Shown here piece by piece: positions 1-6,466 of a DNA stretch of 18,950 nt. Under the pieces are notes generated by a model, which had not been told where the DNA came from, did no database searches, and was given only the letters and a program-made list of their open reading frames with translations. How positions within the stretch are numbered: position 1 is the stretch's first letter; each line of letters opens with the position of its first letter. The DNA comes from Gammaproteobacteria bacterium (lineage in GTDB: Bacteria > Pseudomonadota > Gammaproteobacteria > Pseudomonadales > Porticoccaceae): NCBI GenBank assembly GCA_006227015.1, contig SBGI01000323.1, positions 1 to 18,950 of the forward strand, read 5' to 3'. The position numbers were made by a program, and so were the translations under genes.

Positions 1-80
1 CCTGCCAGCGGAATCACCGCCTGCAGTACTGCCAGCACCAGGGCCAGAATCAGGGCAAAATGGCCATATTCAGCGATCAA
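1..80 (-). CDS. ccmF: Cytochrome c-type biogenesis protein CcmF, N-terminal fragment (runs off left edge)
   Basis: Only the first 26 codons are inside the window. Read on the minus strand they give (M)IAEYGHFALILALVLAVL and on into a hydrophobic stretch, the usual opening of CcmF: a short polar tip with a GHFAL motif, then the first transmembrane helix. The start is a TTG at 78-80. No ATG or GTG lies in frame just upstream, and an AGGGGA ribosome binding site sits about 8 bases before the TTG. In the family CcmF works with CcmH to attach haem from holo-CcmE to apocytochrome c in the periplasm. It lies 31 bases downstream of ccmE in the same direction, the standard operon order. The identification rests on few residues but on very consistent context. 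Confidence 0.88.
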   Translation of the reverse strand, partial: MIAEYGHFALILALVLAVLQAVIPLA

Positions 81-111
81 TGTTTGTTCCCCTAAGAGTA
101 ATTCAGAGCCC

Positions 112-570
112 TCAACTGCCTTCACCTGAAGACTGTTGAGCGCGTTGATGAGCGGCGTCCATAGCATCCGCCACTTCCGGAGGTGTGTAGTTCTCATCAT
201 GCTTGGCGAGGACTTCGGAAGCCATAAATACGCCCTCCGCATTGAGTTCACCGGTCACCACAGCCGCTTCTCCCTCTGCAAACAGGTCCGGCAAAATCCC
301 GGTGTAATGGACTTCTACATCAGCCTCGCCATCGGTAATCAGGAAACTCACAAAGAGCGAATCATCTGCGCGCTTCATGCTGCCATCCACCACCATGCCC
401 CCGGCGCGAATGCGAACATTCTTGGGCGCCTCGCCAGAGGTGATTTTTGTCGGCGGATAGAACAGATTAATGTTTTCACGCAGGGCAAAGCTCATCAAAC
501 CCACGGCGATGGATGCTGCCACCACGATGAAAATCACCATTACCAGGCGCTGTCGACGAATTGGGTGCAT
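112..570 (-). CDS. ccmE: Periplasmic haem chaperone CcmE
   Basis: The 152-residue product is the haem chaperone of system I cytochrome c maturation. It binds haem covalently in the periplasm after loading by CcmC and passes it to CcmF/CcmH. Residues about 9-29 form a single N-terminal membrane anchor preceded by RRQR. The body is the expected OB-fold domain. The haem-binding motif LAKHDENY places the covalent histidine at H124 and the conserved tyrosine at Y128. The C-terminal tail after about residue 133 is polar and presumably flexible. Length is normal for the family. A GGAG about 10 bases before the ATG supports the start. It lies 6 bases after ccmD and is part of the ccmABCDEF operon. 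Confidence 0.97.
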   Translation of the reverse strand: MHPIRRQRLVMVIFIVVAASIAVGLMSFALRENINLFYPPTKITSGEAPKNVRIRAGGMVVDGSMKRADDSLFVSFLITDGEADVEVHYTGILPDLFAEGEAAVVTGELNAEGVFMASEVLAKHDENYTPPEVADAMDAAHQRAQQSSGEGS

Positions 571-576
571 GGTTAT

Positions 577-807
577 CTAACTCCGGTGCTCTGCAACGTG
601 GTTACCAGTAACTGCATCTTCAGCCTGGCGAAGTGCCTCACGGCGTTGCTGCCGCTGGACGTCGGCGAGAATTTGACGGCGGCGACGCAGCGGACTGGCA
701 ACCAGCCACAGTATGACCACAATGGAAACTACATAGGCCGACCAGACGTAGGGGCCGTGGCCGCTCATCTGCAGAAAATCCTGAAAACTGTCAAAACGAA
801 ATATCAT
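577..807 (-). CDS. ccmD: Haem exporter protein CcmD
   Basis: This 76-residue protein has the CcmD plan: a short N-terminal part (MIFRFDSFQDFLQMSGHG), one membrane helix at about residues 20-39, then a strongly basic segment beginning RRRRQ and a charged, Gln/Arg-rich tail. In the family CcmD is a small inner-membrane protein that helps release holo-CcmE from the CcmABC complex. The start overlaps the end of ccmC by 4 bases (ATGA), indicating translational coupling. The sequence itself is weakly conserved in this family, so the call leans on topology, size and position between ccmC and ccmE. Confidence 0.93.
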   Translation of the reverse strand: MIFRFDSFQDFLQMSGHGPYVWSAYVVSIVVILWLVASPLRRRRQILADVQRQQRREALRQAEDAVTGNHVAEHRS

Positions 808-1556
808 GATTGTGTTCCCTCCGCAGGGGAAACCATCTCCTGTACCCAGCGGGTACGGCGCTCACGGTACAAGATCTCTGCCCGGGTATTGAGTATCAGC
901 ACCACCGCGTAAAAACAGTAAAACCCGAGGATCATGACCAGCAACGGCTGAAACATATCCGGGTGCATGGACGGTGCCTCTGTAAACTTGATCGTCGCGG
1001 GCTGGTGCAGCGTATACCACCAGTCTACGGACTTGTAGATGATGGGTATATTCACCATGCCCACCAGAGACAACACGGCACTGGCCTTATTGGCCGCATC
1101 CTGTCCGTTGTAGGAGTACTGCAGTGCTATCACTCCCAGGTAGAGAAAAAACAATACCAGCATTGATGTAATTCGAGCATCCCAAACCCAGTAGGTTCCC
1201 CACGTGGGTTTCCCCCAGATCGCACCCGTAAAAAGGGCCACGAACGTCAGTGCAGCACCAATGGGTGCCGCAGACTTCATGACCATGTCGGCAAGCTTCA
1301 TTTTCCAGATCAGGCCAACCGCACCTGCAAAGGCCATCACGTAATAACCGGCCAGCGCCAGAAACGAGGCCGGCACGTGAATATAAATGATTCGAAAGCT
1401 GTTACCCTGCTTGACATCCCTGGGCGCGAAACCGAGCCCCCAGACAATGCCGACAACCAGCAACAATACGGCCGCAGCTGACAACCACGGCAACCATTTG
1501 CCGCTGGCCTGATAAAACCAGCGTGGTGAACCCAGGCGATGAAACCATTGCCACAT
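804..1556 (-). CDS. ccmC: Haem transporter/haem-handling protein CcmC
   Basis: The 250-residue multi-pass membrane protein carries the tryptophan-rich WWD-type motif (WGTYWVWD, about residues 119-126) that presents haem to CcmE. Two conserved periplasmic histidines flank it: H60 in YIHVP and H184 in LHQPA. These are the same residue numbers as the known haem ligands in the E. coli protein, as I recall them. Six membrane segments are apparent. CcmC is required to load haem onto CcmE, together with the CcmAB ATPase that later frees holo-CcmE. A strong GAGGAAA site lies about 9 bases before the ATG. It overlaps ccmD by 4 bases and follows ccmB after 43 bases. Confidence 0.97.
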   Translation of the reverse strand: MWQWFHRLGSPRWFYQASGKWLPWLSAAAVLLLVVGIVWGLGFAPRDVKQGNSFRIIYIHVPASFLALAGYYVMAFAGAVGLIWKMKLADMVMKSAAPIGAALTFVALFTGAIWGKPTWGTYWVWDARITSMLVLFFLYLGVIALQYSYNGQDAANKASAVLSLVGMVNIPIIYKSVDWWYTLHQPATIKFTEAPSMHPDMFQPLLVMILGFYCFYAVVLILNTRAEILYRERRTRWVQEMVSPAEGTQS

Positions 1557-1599
1557 TCGTTAGTTTCCTCTCTTTAGCCTTTTGCCGACCATCACAAAC

Positions 1600-2271
1600 T
1601 CAACCATGCATACCCACACGCAAAGCACCTGCTGTCGCAAAGGGAGAAATTAGTAGGGAAAAAGCCAGTAATGCGCCTATCACCGCCAAGGGACCCTGTA
1701 CCGAAAACCCGTCTACCGCCCGTTGCACGGCACTTGACCCGAAAATCAGTACCGGCATGTACAACGGAACAACAATTAATGACAGCAGCAGGCCACCTTT
1801 GCGCAGTGCCACCGTCAGCGCAGCGCCAATGGCGCCCACCAGGCTGAGTACCGCAGTACCCATAAACAGACTTGCAACCAGAGGCAAATAACCTTCTGTA
1901 GGCAAGGACAGCATCATACCCAAAACCGGAGACAATAGGGTCAGTGGCAGGCCACTGATCAGCCAGTGTGCCAGAATTTTTGCCAGCACCATCAGGTAAA
2001 GAGGTTGTGGTGAAATCACCAGCTGCTCCAGAGTGCCATCCCTGTAATCGCTGAGAAACAGGCCATCCACGGATAGCAGGGAGGCGAGCAGAGCCATCAC
2101 CCAGAGAATACCAGGGGCGATCTCTGCCAGGCGACTGGCTTCAGGGGTCAATCCCAGCGGTATCAGCGTGACAACGATAAAAAAGAAAATCACCGGATTG
2201 GCGATTTCGCCGCGGTTGCGAAAAGCCAGCAACAGATCACGTCGCAGAATGGCGATAAAACCGCTACCCAT
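1600..2271 (-). CDS. ccmB: Haem exporter permease subunit CcmB
   Basis: The product is 223 residues and almost entirely hydrophobic, with about six membrane helices. It starts MGSGFIAILRRDLLLAFRNRGE, a typical CcmB N-terminal cytosolic tip, and continues with NPVIFFFIVVTLIPLGL. CcmB is the permease half of the CcmAB ABC-type complex, which releases holo-CcmE from CcmC/CcmD. Length matches the family (about 220). It begins 2 bases after the ccmA stop, so the two are surely co-transcribed and probably translationally coupled. The C-terminus is hydrophobic up to the last helix and ends with the short polar tail RVGMHG. Confidence 0.96.
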   Translation of the reverse strand: MGSGFIAILRRDLLLAFRNRGEIANPVIFFFIVVTLIPLGLTPEASRLAEIAPGILWVMALLASLLSVDGLFLSDYRDGTLEQLVISPQPLYLMVLAKILAHWLISGLPLTLLSPVLGMMLSLPTEGYLPLVASLFMGTAVLSLVGAIGAALTVALRKGGLLLSLIVVPLYMPVLIFGSSAVQRAVDGFSVQGPLAVIGALLAFSLLISPFATAGALRVGMHG

Positions 2272-2273
2272 GG

Positions 2274-2912
2274 CTAGACCACCTTTCCAGAAGCCGACAG
2301 AGAGAGGCGGCGTATACCCGGTATACCGACATCCTGATGGGTGGACAATATGACCATGCCTCCTCGCCCGGCGTGATCCACCAGCATGGACTGCAGCTCT
2401 GCAACTCCCTGCCTGTCAATGGCGGTGAACGGTTCATCAAGCACCCAGAGCAGTGCTTCCGTCACCAGCAAGCGTGCCAGTGCAGCCCGACGCTGTTGTC
2501 CGGCAGAAAGGGAATAACAGGGAACATCCTCATAGCCGCGCAAACCGATTCGGGCCAGCACCTCATCATCATGAAGCGGGTTTTGGTCAGGGTGAACTCG
2601 ACGCCACCATTGCAGGTTTTCAAGTGGTGACAGGGATTGTTTGAGACCGGGCAAATGCCCGAGAAAGAGCATGCCTTGCAGGTACTCGGCTCGCTGGCGA
2701 CGGATATCGACGCCCTGCCATATTAACGCCCCTGTCGAGGGAGACAGGGCTGTTGCGATAATTCGCAACAAGGTTGTCTTGCCCGCACCATTGGGCCCCT
2801 CAACCTGAAGGATCTCCCCACCATTGAGTTCCGTGGTGACATCGGAAAACAACAGTCTGTCATCACGTTCAAAGGCAATGGTATCGAGTTTAAAAACAGC
2901 GGGTTGCGACAA
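2274..2912 (-). CDS. ccmA: Cytochrome c biogenesis ATP-binding export protein CcmA
   Basis: The 212-residue ABC ATPase is short, as CcmA proteins are. Visible motifs in order are Walker A GPNGAGKTT (residues 39-47), ABC signature SLSAGQQRRAALARL (from about 134), Walker B LLWVLDEP (154-161) and the switch histidine in STHQD (H192). The signature reads LSAGQ rather than LSGGQ, which is common for CcmA. It powers the release of holo-CcmE from the CcmC complex together with CcmB. It is the first ccm gene. A 107-base gap separates it from the small gene upstream, and that gap contains a plausible extended -10 promoter element. Confidence 0.97.
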   Translation of the reverse strand: MSQPAVFKLDTIAFERDDRLLFSDVTTELNGGEILQVEGPNGAGKTTLLRIIATALSPSTGALIWQGVDIRRQRAEYLQGMLFLGHLPGLKQSLSPLENLQWWRRVHPDQNPLHDDEVLARIGLRGYEDVPCYSLSAGQQRRAALARLLVTEALLWVLDEPFTAIDRQGVAELQSMLVDHAGRGGMVILSTHQDVGIPGIRRLSLSASGKVV

Positions 2913-2944
2913 CGGGTATAAATCCGGGCAGTGGCAAAAGGGCT

Positions 2945-2950
2945 ATTATG
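2945..2950 (-). promoter_or_regulatory. Putative extended -10 element of a ccm operon promoter
   Basis: On the minus strand the sequence TTTTGGCATAAT lies 33 bases before the ccmA start codon. CATAAT matches five of six bases of the sigma70 -10 consensus, and the preceding TGG gives the TG-n extended -10 motif. The -35 region is poor (TTTACC about 19 bases upstream), as is common for extended -10 promoters. It would give the ccm genes transcription separate from the upstream small gene. This is a consensus match only. Confidence 0.42.
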
Positions 2951-3019
2951 CCAAAACTTCCGGGGGGGAGGTAAAAAGTTGACACCACCGGGATCGGCAA
3001 TAGCGCCCGGCGGCAGAAA

Positions 3020-3199
3020 TCAATCCAGATCGAAGTCGTAATCGCTTATCATTTTTTGAAGACGACGCTCCTCCAACCGGTCTTCGAGCCGGCGTCTGGA
3101 TTCCGATGTCATTACTTTAATCGATTCCGCTTCCTGCTCTTCTGTGTCGTCATCCTCGACATCAAAATCGTCATCTTCTACTGCGTCTTCGCCACTCAT
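3020..3199 (-). CDS. Small acidic PA3496-family protein (putative envelope integrity protein)
   Basis: A 59-residue frame starts MSGEDAVEDDDFDVEDDD, passes through a basic, probably helical segment (SESRRRLEDRLEERRLQKM, about residues 32-50) and ends SDYDFDLD. An acidic N-terminus, a central RRRLE...LEERRL helix and a closing DYDF tail are the pattern I recognise from the PA3496 family of small Pseudomonas-type proteins, labelled 'putative envelope integrity protein' in annotation pipelines. The biochemical role is unknown to me. An AGGTG site lies about 8 bases before the ATG, and a good sigma70-like promoter lies at 3269-3297. There is no signal peptide or membrane helix, so it is probably cytoplasmic. 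The gene is shorter than many gene-finder cut-offs. Confidence 0.8.
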   Translation of the reverse strand: MSGEDAVEDDDFDVEDDDTEEQEAESIKVMTSESRRRLEDRLEERRLQKMISDYDFDLD

Positions 3200-3268
3200 A
3201 TCGAAACACCTCCATCCCGATATCGACCACTACAGCGAAACAGTGAACTTACCACTGCATTTTTGCGC

Positions 3269-3297
3269 AAAATAGGTGTAAATCAACAAACGGTCAA
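3269..3297 (-). promoter_or_regulatory. Sigma70-type promoter for the small PA3496-like gene (possibly also ccm)
   Basis: On the minus strand TTGACC (3292-3297) and TATTTT (3269-3274) are separated by exactly 17 bases in an AT-rich stretch. The predicted transcription start is near 3262, giving a leader of about 62 bases with the AGGTG ribosome site before the ATG at 3199. The -35 matches five of six consensus bases. The stretch 3200-3325 holds no other gene. Read-through could also feed ccmA. Confidence 0.6.
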
Positions 3298-3325
3298 GAA
3301 AAATAAACCGTTATATTTCATAGCA

Positions 3326-3964
3326 TTAGTAGTTTTTTGTAAAAAAATCCAGTTTTTTGTGGCCGGATAGACGGTGCAAATCACCCGGACGGTCAATATC
3401 GGGCAACATTTCCAGTTCCCGCCAATCCCAACCAAGCTCTGTTAAACGCGATCTGGTGACACTCATGACCTCGGATGAGCCCCAGGGAATTCCACTGAAC
3501 AATGCGGGTTCTAGACGTGTTAATCCAACCAGCACATAGCCTCCGTCATCCGCCGGTCCGAAAACAGCGGGCACCTCATCGAGCTGGCCCAACGCCCTAT
3601 GCAACACTGCTACCGAAAGGTCCGGACAGTCGCTGCCAATCAACACAACCTTGGCGTAATGCCTGAGATTTTCCTGAAATGCTGAAGCCATCCGCTCGCC
3701 CAAATCATCCCCTTGCTGTATGTGCAGAGAAACCGGAAGGCCACCCGTCAATTGCGGAAAAAACGGGTGCGGTTCAGTACACCAGAGCTGCTGGCAGATT
3801 TGTTTTTCGTTTGCGAATTGCAACAGCACATGCTCTACCAATGCGCAGTGCAGATTAAGGCAGCCATCTATACCCAATTTGGATTGCAGGCGGGTTTTTA
3901 CCTGTCCGCGTATCGGCGCCTTGGCAAATTGCACCAGGCAATTAGTGGGGGCAGTCGGAGTCAT
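3326..3964 (-). CDS. TIGR04282 family arsenosugar biosynthesis glycosyltransferase (DUF2064)
   Basis: The 212-residue protein opens with a nucleotide-sugar-binding GT-A type segment (VQFAKAPIRGQVKTRL, residues 11-26). It then carries IGSDCPDL (109-116), FGPADDGGYVLVGL (135-148) and a closing DIDRPGDL (189-196). These are the hallmark motifs of the DUF2064/TIGR04282 family, named for its frequent location beside arsS. The acidic residues of SDCPDL and PADDGG are the likely metal- and nucleotide-binding positions. No signal peptide or membrane helix is seen. The start overlaps the end of the GT2 gene by 23 bases, implying translational coupling. The C-terminus (KKLDFFTKNY) is encoded in AT-rich DNA. 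Family membership is sure; the actual donor and acceptor are not shown by the sequence. Confidence 0.9.
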   Translation of the reverse strand: MTPTAPTNCLVQFAKAPIRGQVKTRLQSKLGIDGCLNLHCALVEHVLLQFANEKQICQQLWCTEPHPFFPQLTGGLPVSLHIQQGDDLGERMASAFQENLRHYAKVVLIGSDCPDLSVAVLHRALGQLDEVPAVFGPADDGGYVLVGLTRLEPALFSGIPWGSSEVMSVTRSRLTELGWDWRELEMLPDIDRPGDLHRLSGHKKLDFFTKNY

Positions 3965-4634
3965 TCGCGTAATAACAGCTGGCCAGATACTGTGGTGAGG
4001 CCCCGAAATAATAGGCCAGGCGCAGACGCCACATCTCCACTACCGTTTTCAAAATACCCCTGTTTTCCCAGCGACGGCTGGAAGTGGTGACGTAGTAAAC
4101 CTGTCTAACTGGAGGAGTCTGGCGCTTCAAGCGGCGGCAAATTGCTACATCCTCCATCAATGGGATGTCCGGAAAGCCGCCCATGTCTTCAAACAGCTCT
4201 CGGCGCACAAACAGCCCCTGATCCCCCGTGGCAATGCCGGTTAAGCTTGAGCGCCAGCACATGGCCCTCTCAATTACCCGAAAAGGCCAGGCCTCACCGC
4301 TCAGGCGCACCGGGAAAAACCCCCATGCTGCACCGCGAAAATCATCTGCAGAAAATGTTGCCGGCAGCCGGCTATCCACATGCAAGAAAAGCAGGTATTC
4401 ACCCCTTGCCGCGGACGCGCCCGTGTTCATCTGAACACCCCTGCCACGGTCGCTGTCTACCACCCTATCCACCAGGGGCTTAGCCAGTTCGACGGTATCG
4501 TCCTCACTACCGCCATCCACAAGCAGCACTTCCACGCCCTGGCCACGTAATGGCTGCAGTCGTTTCAGGGCGTGAATGATTTCCCCGGATTCATTGAGCG
4601 CAGGTATCACGATACTCAGATAGGCCCCGGACAT
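3942..4634 (-). CDS. TIGR04283 family arsenosugar biosynthesis glycosyltransferase (GT2)
   Basis: This is a 230-residue GT2 enzyme starting MSGAYLSIVIPALNE. Family 2 motifs are visible: VIPALNE (9-15), LLVDGGSEDDT (37-47), the metal-binding LHVDS at residues 84-88, GDQG (138-141) and the late acidic pair ED (161-162), followed by a basic RRLKRQ. A longer frame begins 18 codons upstream. I prefer the ATG at 4632-4634 because the GT2 fold starts there and the ATG overlaps the arsS stop codon as TGATG, a classic coupled junction. The C-terminal about 40 residues include an aromatic amphipathic segment (MWRLRLAYYFG) but no clear membrane anchor. In the family it is proposed to build the sugar part of arsenosugars; the substrate here is not proven. 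Confidence 0.9.
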   Translation of the reverse strand: MSGAYLSIVIPALNESGEIIHALKRLQPLRGQGVEVLLVDGGSEDDTVELAKPLVDRVVDSDRGRGVQMNTGASAARGEYLLFLHVDSRLPATFSADDFRGAAWGFFPVRLSGEAWPFRVIERAMCWRSSLTGIATGDQGLFVRRELFEDMGGFPDIPLMEDVAICRRLKRQTPPVRQVYYVTTSSRRWENRGILKTVVEMWRLRLAYYFGASPQYLASCYYANDSDCPH

Positions 4635-5608
4635 CAGGCCAATGCCCCGCCACAGCTGCTGCCCTGTCCTGCTGTGCACCCATAACAATGATCACCCACA
4701 GCAATTGCCTGCCCTTCGAGATTTGATACCAGTAGATCCTGCAAATGTCGTTGACGATCCGATGCGATCAGCTGGTCGTCTGCGACCATCGGCATTGCCA
4801 GCATCTGGTTAAAATCACAATCGAACAGGTTGCCCTGCCAGTCAACGCTGACCGTGTCGCGACACATCAGACCTTCCAGGTTGGCCGGTTGAAAATTGTC
4901 CTTGAGCAACTGCATGTAGTGGTCGTATTCACCCTTGGCCAGCAGCGTCGCACCAAACCGGCTGATGGGCATATTGGTAATGGTGAAGAGCTCGTTGAAG
5001 GTGATACCAAAATCATTGTGTAGGCGCTCACGGTAGGTTTCCTGCAATTGCTGTTGCGGGGGAGGCAAAAAAGCACCTGAAGGGTTGTAGACAAGGTTTA
5101 ATGGCAGCGCAGAATTACGGCCATAACCCAGTTGATTCAGCCGCTGCAGCCCATCAATGCTCTGCTTGAAGATGCCCTTGCCGCGCTGCTGGTCGACGTT
5201 CTGCTCGGTATAACAGGGCAAGGATGCCACCACGGTAACACCCTGTTGGGCAAGGAATTCGGCCATATCCTCATAACCTTCGGTGACCAGAATGGTCAGG
5301 TTACAACGGTCAATGACCTCAATACCCAGGGACACGGCCTCGCGCACAATGTCACGGAACCGGGGATGCATTTCGGGAGCCCCCCCTGTCAGATCCAGCG
5401 TCTCCGGGCGTATTTGCCACAGAAGATCCAGAAGTAACTCTACTGTCTTGGTGTCCATCATCTCGGTACGATTGGGTCCGGCGTTGACATGACAGTGACT
5501 GCAACTCTGGTTACACCGGTAACCGAGATTGACCTGCAGGTTTTTCAGGCCCCTGCGCCGCAATGGTGGGAAATCTGTTTCGAGCAATAAAGGTCTGGTA
5601 TCAAGCAT
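4634..5608 (-). CDS. arsS: Arsenosugar biosynthesis radical SAM protein ArsS
   Basis: The 324-residue radical SAM enzyme has the cluster motif CNQSCSHCH with cysteines at 32, 36 and 39, which bind the SAM-coordinating 4Fe-4S cluster. The second radical SAM element LDLTGGAPE lies at 71-79. The C-terminal half has the DUF3641-type cysteine pattern: C249, C264, then C308, C311 and C319 in CYGCTAGQGSSCGG, likely a further cluster or metal site. ArsS is reported to add a 5'-deoxyadenosyl group to dimethylarsenite-type arsenic made by the methyltransferase ArsM, giving the precursor of arsenosugars. Some members are selenoproteins; this one has ordinary Cys codons. It heads the three-gene unit with the two glycosyltransferases. 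The ribosome site (TGAG) is weak, so the start is probable rather than certain. No arsM is in the window. Confidence 0.93.
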   Translation of the reverse strand: MLDTRPLLLETDFPPLRRRGLKNLQVNLGYRCNQSCSHCHVNAGPNRTEMMDTKTVELLLDLLWQIRPETLDLTGGAPEMHPRFRDIVREAVSLGIEVIDRCNLTILVTEGYEDMAEFLAQQGVTVVASLPCYTEQNVDQQRGKGIFKQSIDGLQRLNQLGYGRNSALPLNLVYNPSGAFLPPPQQQLQETYRERLHNDFGITFNELFTITNMPISRFGATLLAKGEYDHYMQLLKDNFQPANLEGLMCRDTVSVDWQGNLFDCDFNQMLAMPMVADDQLIASDRQRHLQDLLVSNLEGQAIAVGDHCYGCTAGQGSSCGGALA

Positions 5609-5668
5609 GGTCTCATTCTGCCAAATTACCTGTAGGCTGTGACCAGACAGCTATGAAAAAGTTTGCCG

Positions 5669-5696
5669 TTGCCGCCAAACACTCGTTTGATAGTAT
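5669..5696 (+). promoter_or_regulatory. Putative promoter of the Sir2-family gene
   Basis: TTGCCG (5669-5674) and TAGTAT (5691-5696) are 16 bases apart in the 126-base divergent gap between arsS and the Sir2 gene. A start of transcription near 5703 would lie downstream of the ATG at 5663, so it agrees with the shorter Sir2 start at 5735. Each hexamer matches about four of six consensus bases. No convincing promoter for arsS was recognised on the other strand. Confidence 0.35.
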
Positions 5697-5734
5697 TCAG
5701 AAGACATCCGACACGATCAGAGGACTTAAGTTTT

Positions 5735-6448
5735 ATGGGCAGTACAGCGTTTCACTCCATTGTTGTGCTAACCGGCGCTGGCATTTCTGCCGAGTCCGGC
5801 ATTCGCACCTTTCGCGCCAGTGATGGCCTTTGGGAAGATCATCGCATTGAGGATGTAGCTTCTCCCGAGGGTTTTGAGCGTGACCCCGACACTGTCCACC
5901 GATTTTATAATTTACGCAGAAACCAATTACTTCACGACAATATCACCCCCAATCGCGCCCACCTGGCCCTAGCCGACTTCGAGAAACGGTTTAAGGGCAA
6001 TTTTACCCTGGTGACCCAGAATATCGACAATCTCCATGAGCAGGCCGGAAGCCGGCAACCGCTGCATATGCATGGCGAGCTGCTGAAGATCCGCTGCTCC
6101 GCCACCGGGAAAATCTACGATTGTTCGGAAGACACGGCCACTAACTCTGTCTGCACATGCTGTGGCACCCCGAAGCAGCTGAGACCTCACGTGGTCTGGT
6201 TTGGGGAAATGCCACTTTTTATGGATGAGATCTATCGAGCACTGGATCAATGCGACCTGTTTATCGCCATCGGCACGTCAGGAAATGTCTACCCGGCTGC
6301 AGGATTTTTTGAAATCGCGCGGGCGGCCGGCGCACATACGGTGGAACTGAATCTGGAGCCCTCTGCCAATGGCTCGCGGTTTCAAGAGCAGTGCTATGGG
6401 CCGGCCTCTGAAGTGGTGCCCCAATACTTCGCCAAACTTGGTCTGTAA
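5735..6448 (+). CDS. cobB: NAD-dependent protein deacylase, Sir2/CobB class III (desuccinylase-type pocket)
   Basis: This 237-residue sirtuin removes acyl groups from lysine side chains using NAD+. Visible motifs are the NAD-binding [15 protein letters not shown] (13-27), [12 protein letters not shown] (94-105), the catalytic histidine H113 in LHMHGE, and the later [12 protein letters not shown]. The zinc-binding region contains C121 and the CTCC group (C140-C143). Y58 and R61 in FYNLRR form the YxxR pair that marks class III sirtuins able to remove succinyl and malonyl groups, as in CobB and SIRT5. Another in-frame ATG at 5663 would add 24 residues unlike a sirtuin. The ATG at 5735 fits the family N-terminus and has AGAGGA about 10 bases upstream. 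It is divergent from arsS and convergent with the next gene (18 bases between stops). Cytoplasmic. Confidence 0.94.
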   Translation: MGSTAFHSIVVLTGAGISAESGIRTFRASDGLWEDHRIEDVASPEGFERDPDTVHRFYNLRRNQLLHDNITPNRAHLALADFEKRFKGNFTLVTQNIDNLHEQAGSRQPLHMHGELLKIRCSATGKIYDCSEDTATNSVCTCCGTPKQLRPHVVWFGEMPLFMDEIYRALDQCDLFIAIGTSGNVYPAAGFFEIARAAGAHTVELNLEPSANGSRFQEQCYGPASEVVPQYFAKLGL

Positions 6449-6466
6449 GAAGCAGAGAACAGGCTG

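Noticed and set aside
136..912. 258-codon open frame on the plus strand over ccmE and ccmD
   Set aside because: It is antisense to genes with clear family motifs, its translation is His/Cys-rich and resembles no family, and it has no ribosome site. It is a shadow frame.
2979..2984. TTGACA on the plus strand as a -35 element
   Set aside because: No acceptable -10 lies 16-18 bases downstream and no plus-strand gene follows, so it is probably chance.
3331..3360. Two copies of AGTTTTTTGT 20 bases apart at the end of the DUF2064 gene
   Set aside because: They encode part of the C-terminal KKLDFFTKNY and arise from A/T-rich lysine/phenylalanine codons. A short direct repeat alone does not indicate an insertion or attachment site.
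5663..5734. N-terminal extension of the Sir2 protein from ATG 5663
   Set aside because: The extra 24 residues do not resemble a sirtuin, a better-placed ATG has AGAGGA upstream, and the putative promoter -10 lies after 5663.
6449..6466. Terminator between the Sir2 gene and the AstE-like gene
   Set aside because: Only 18 bases separate the stops and no stem with a T run is visible. Termination may be factor dependent.
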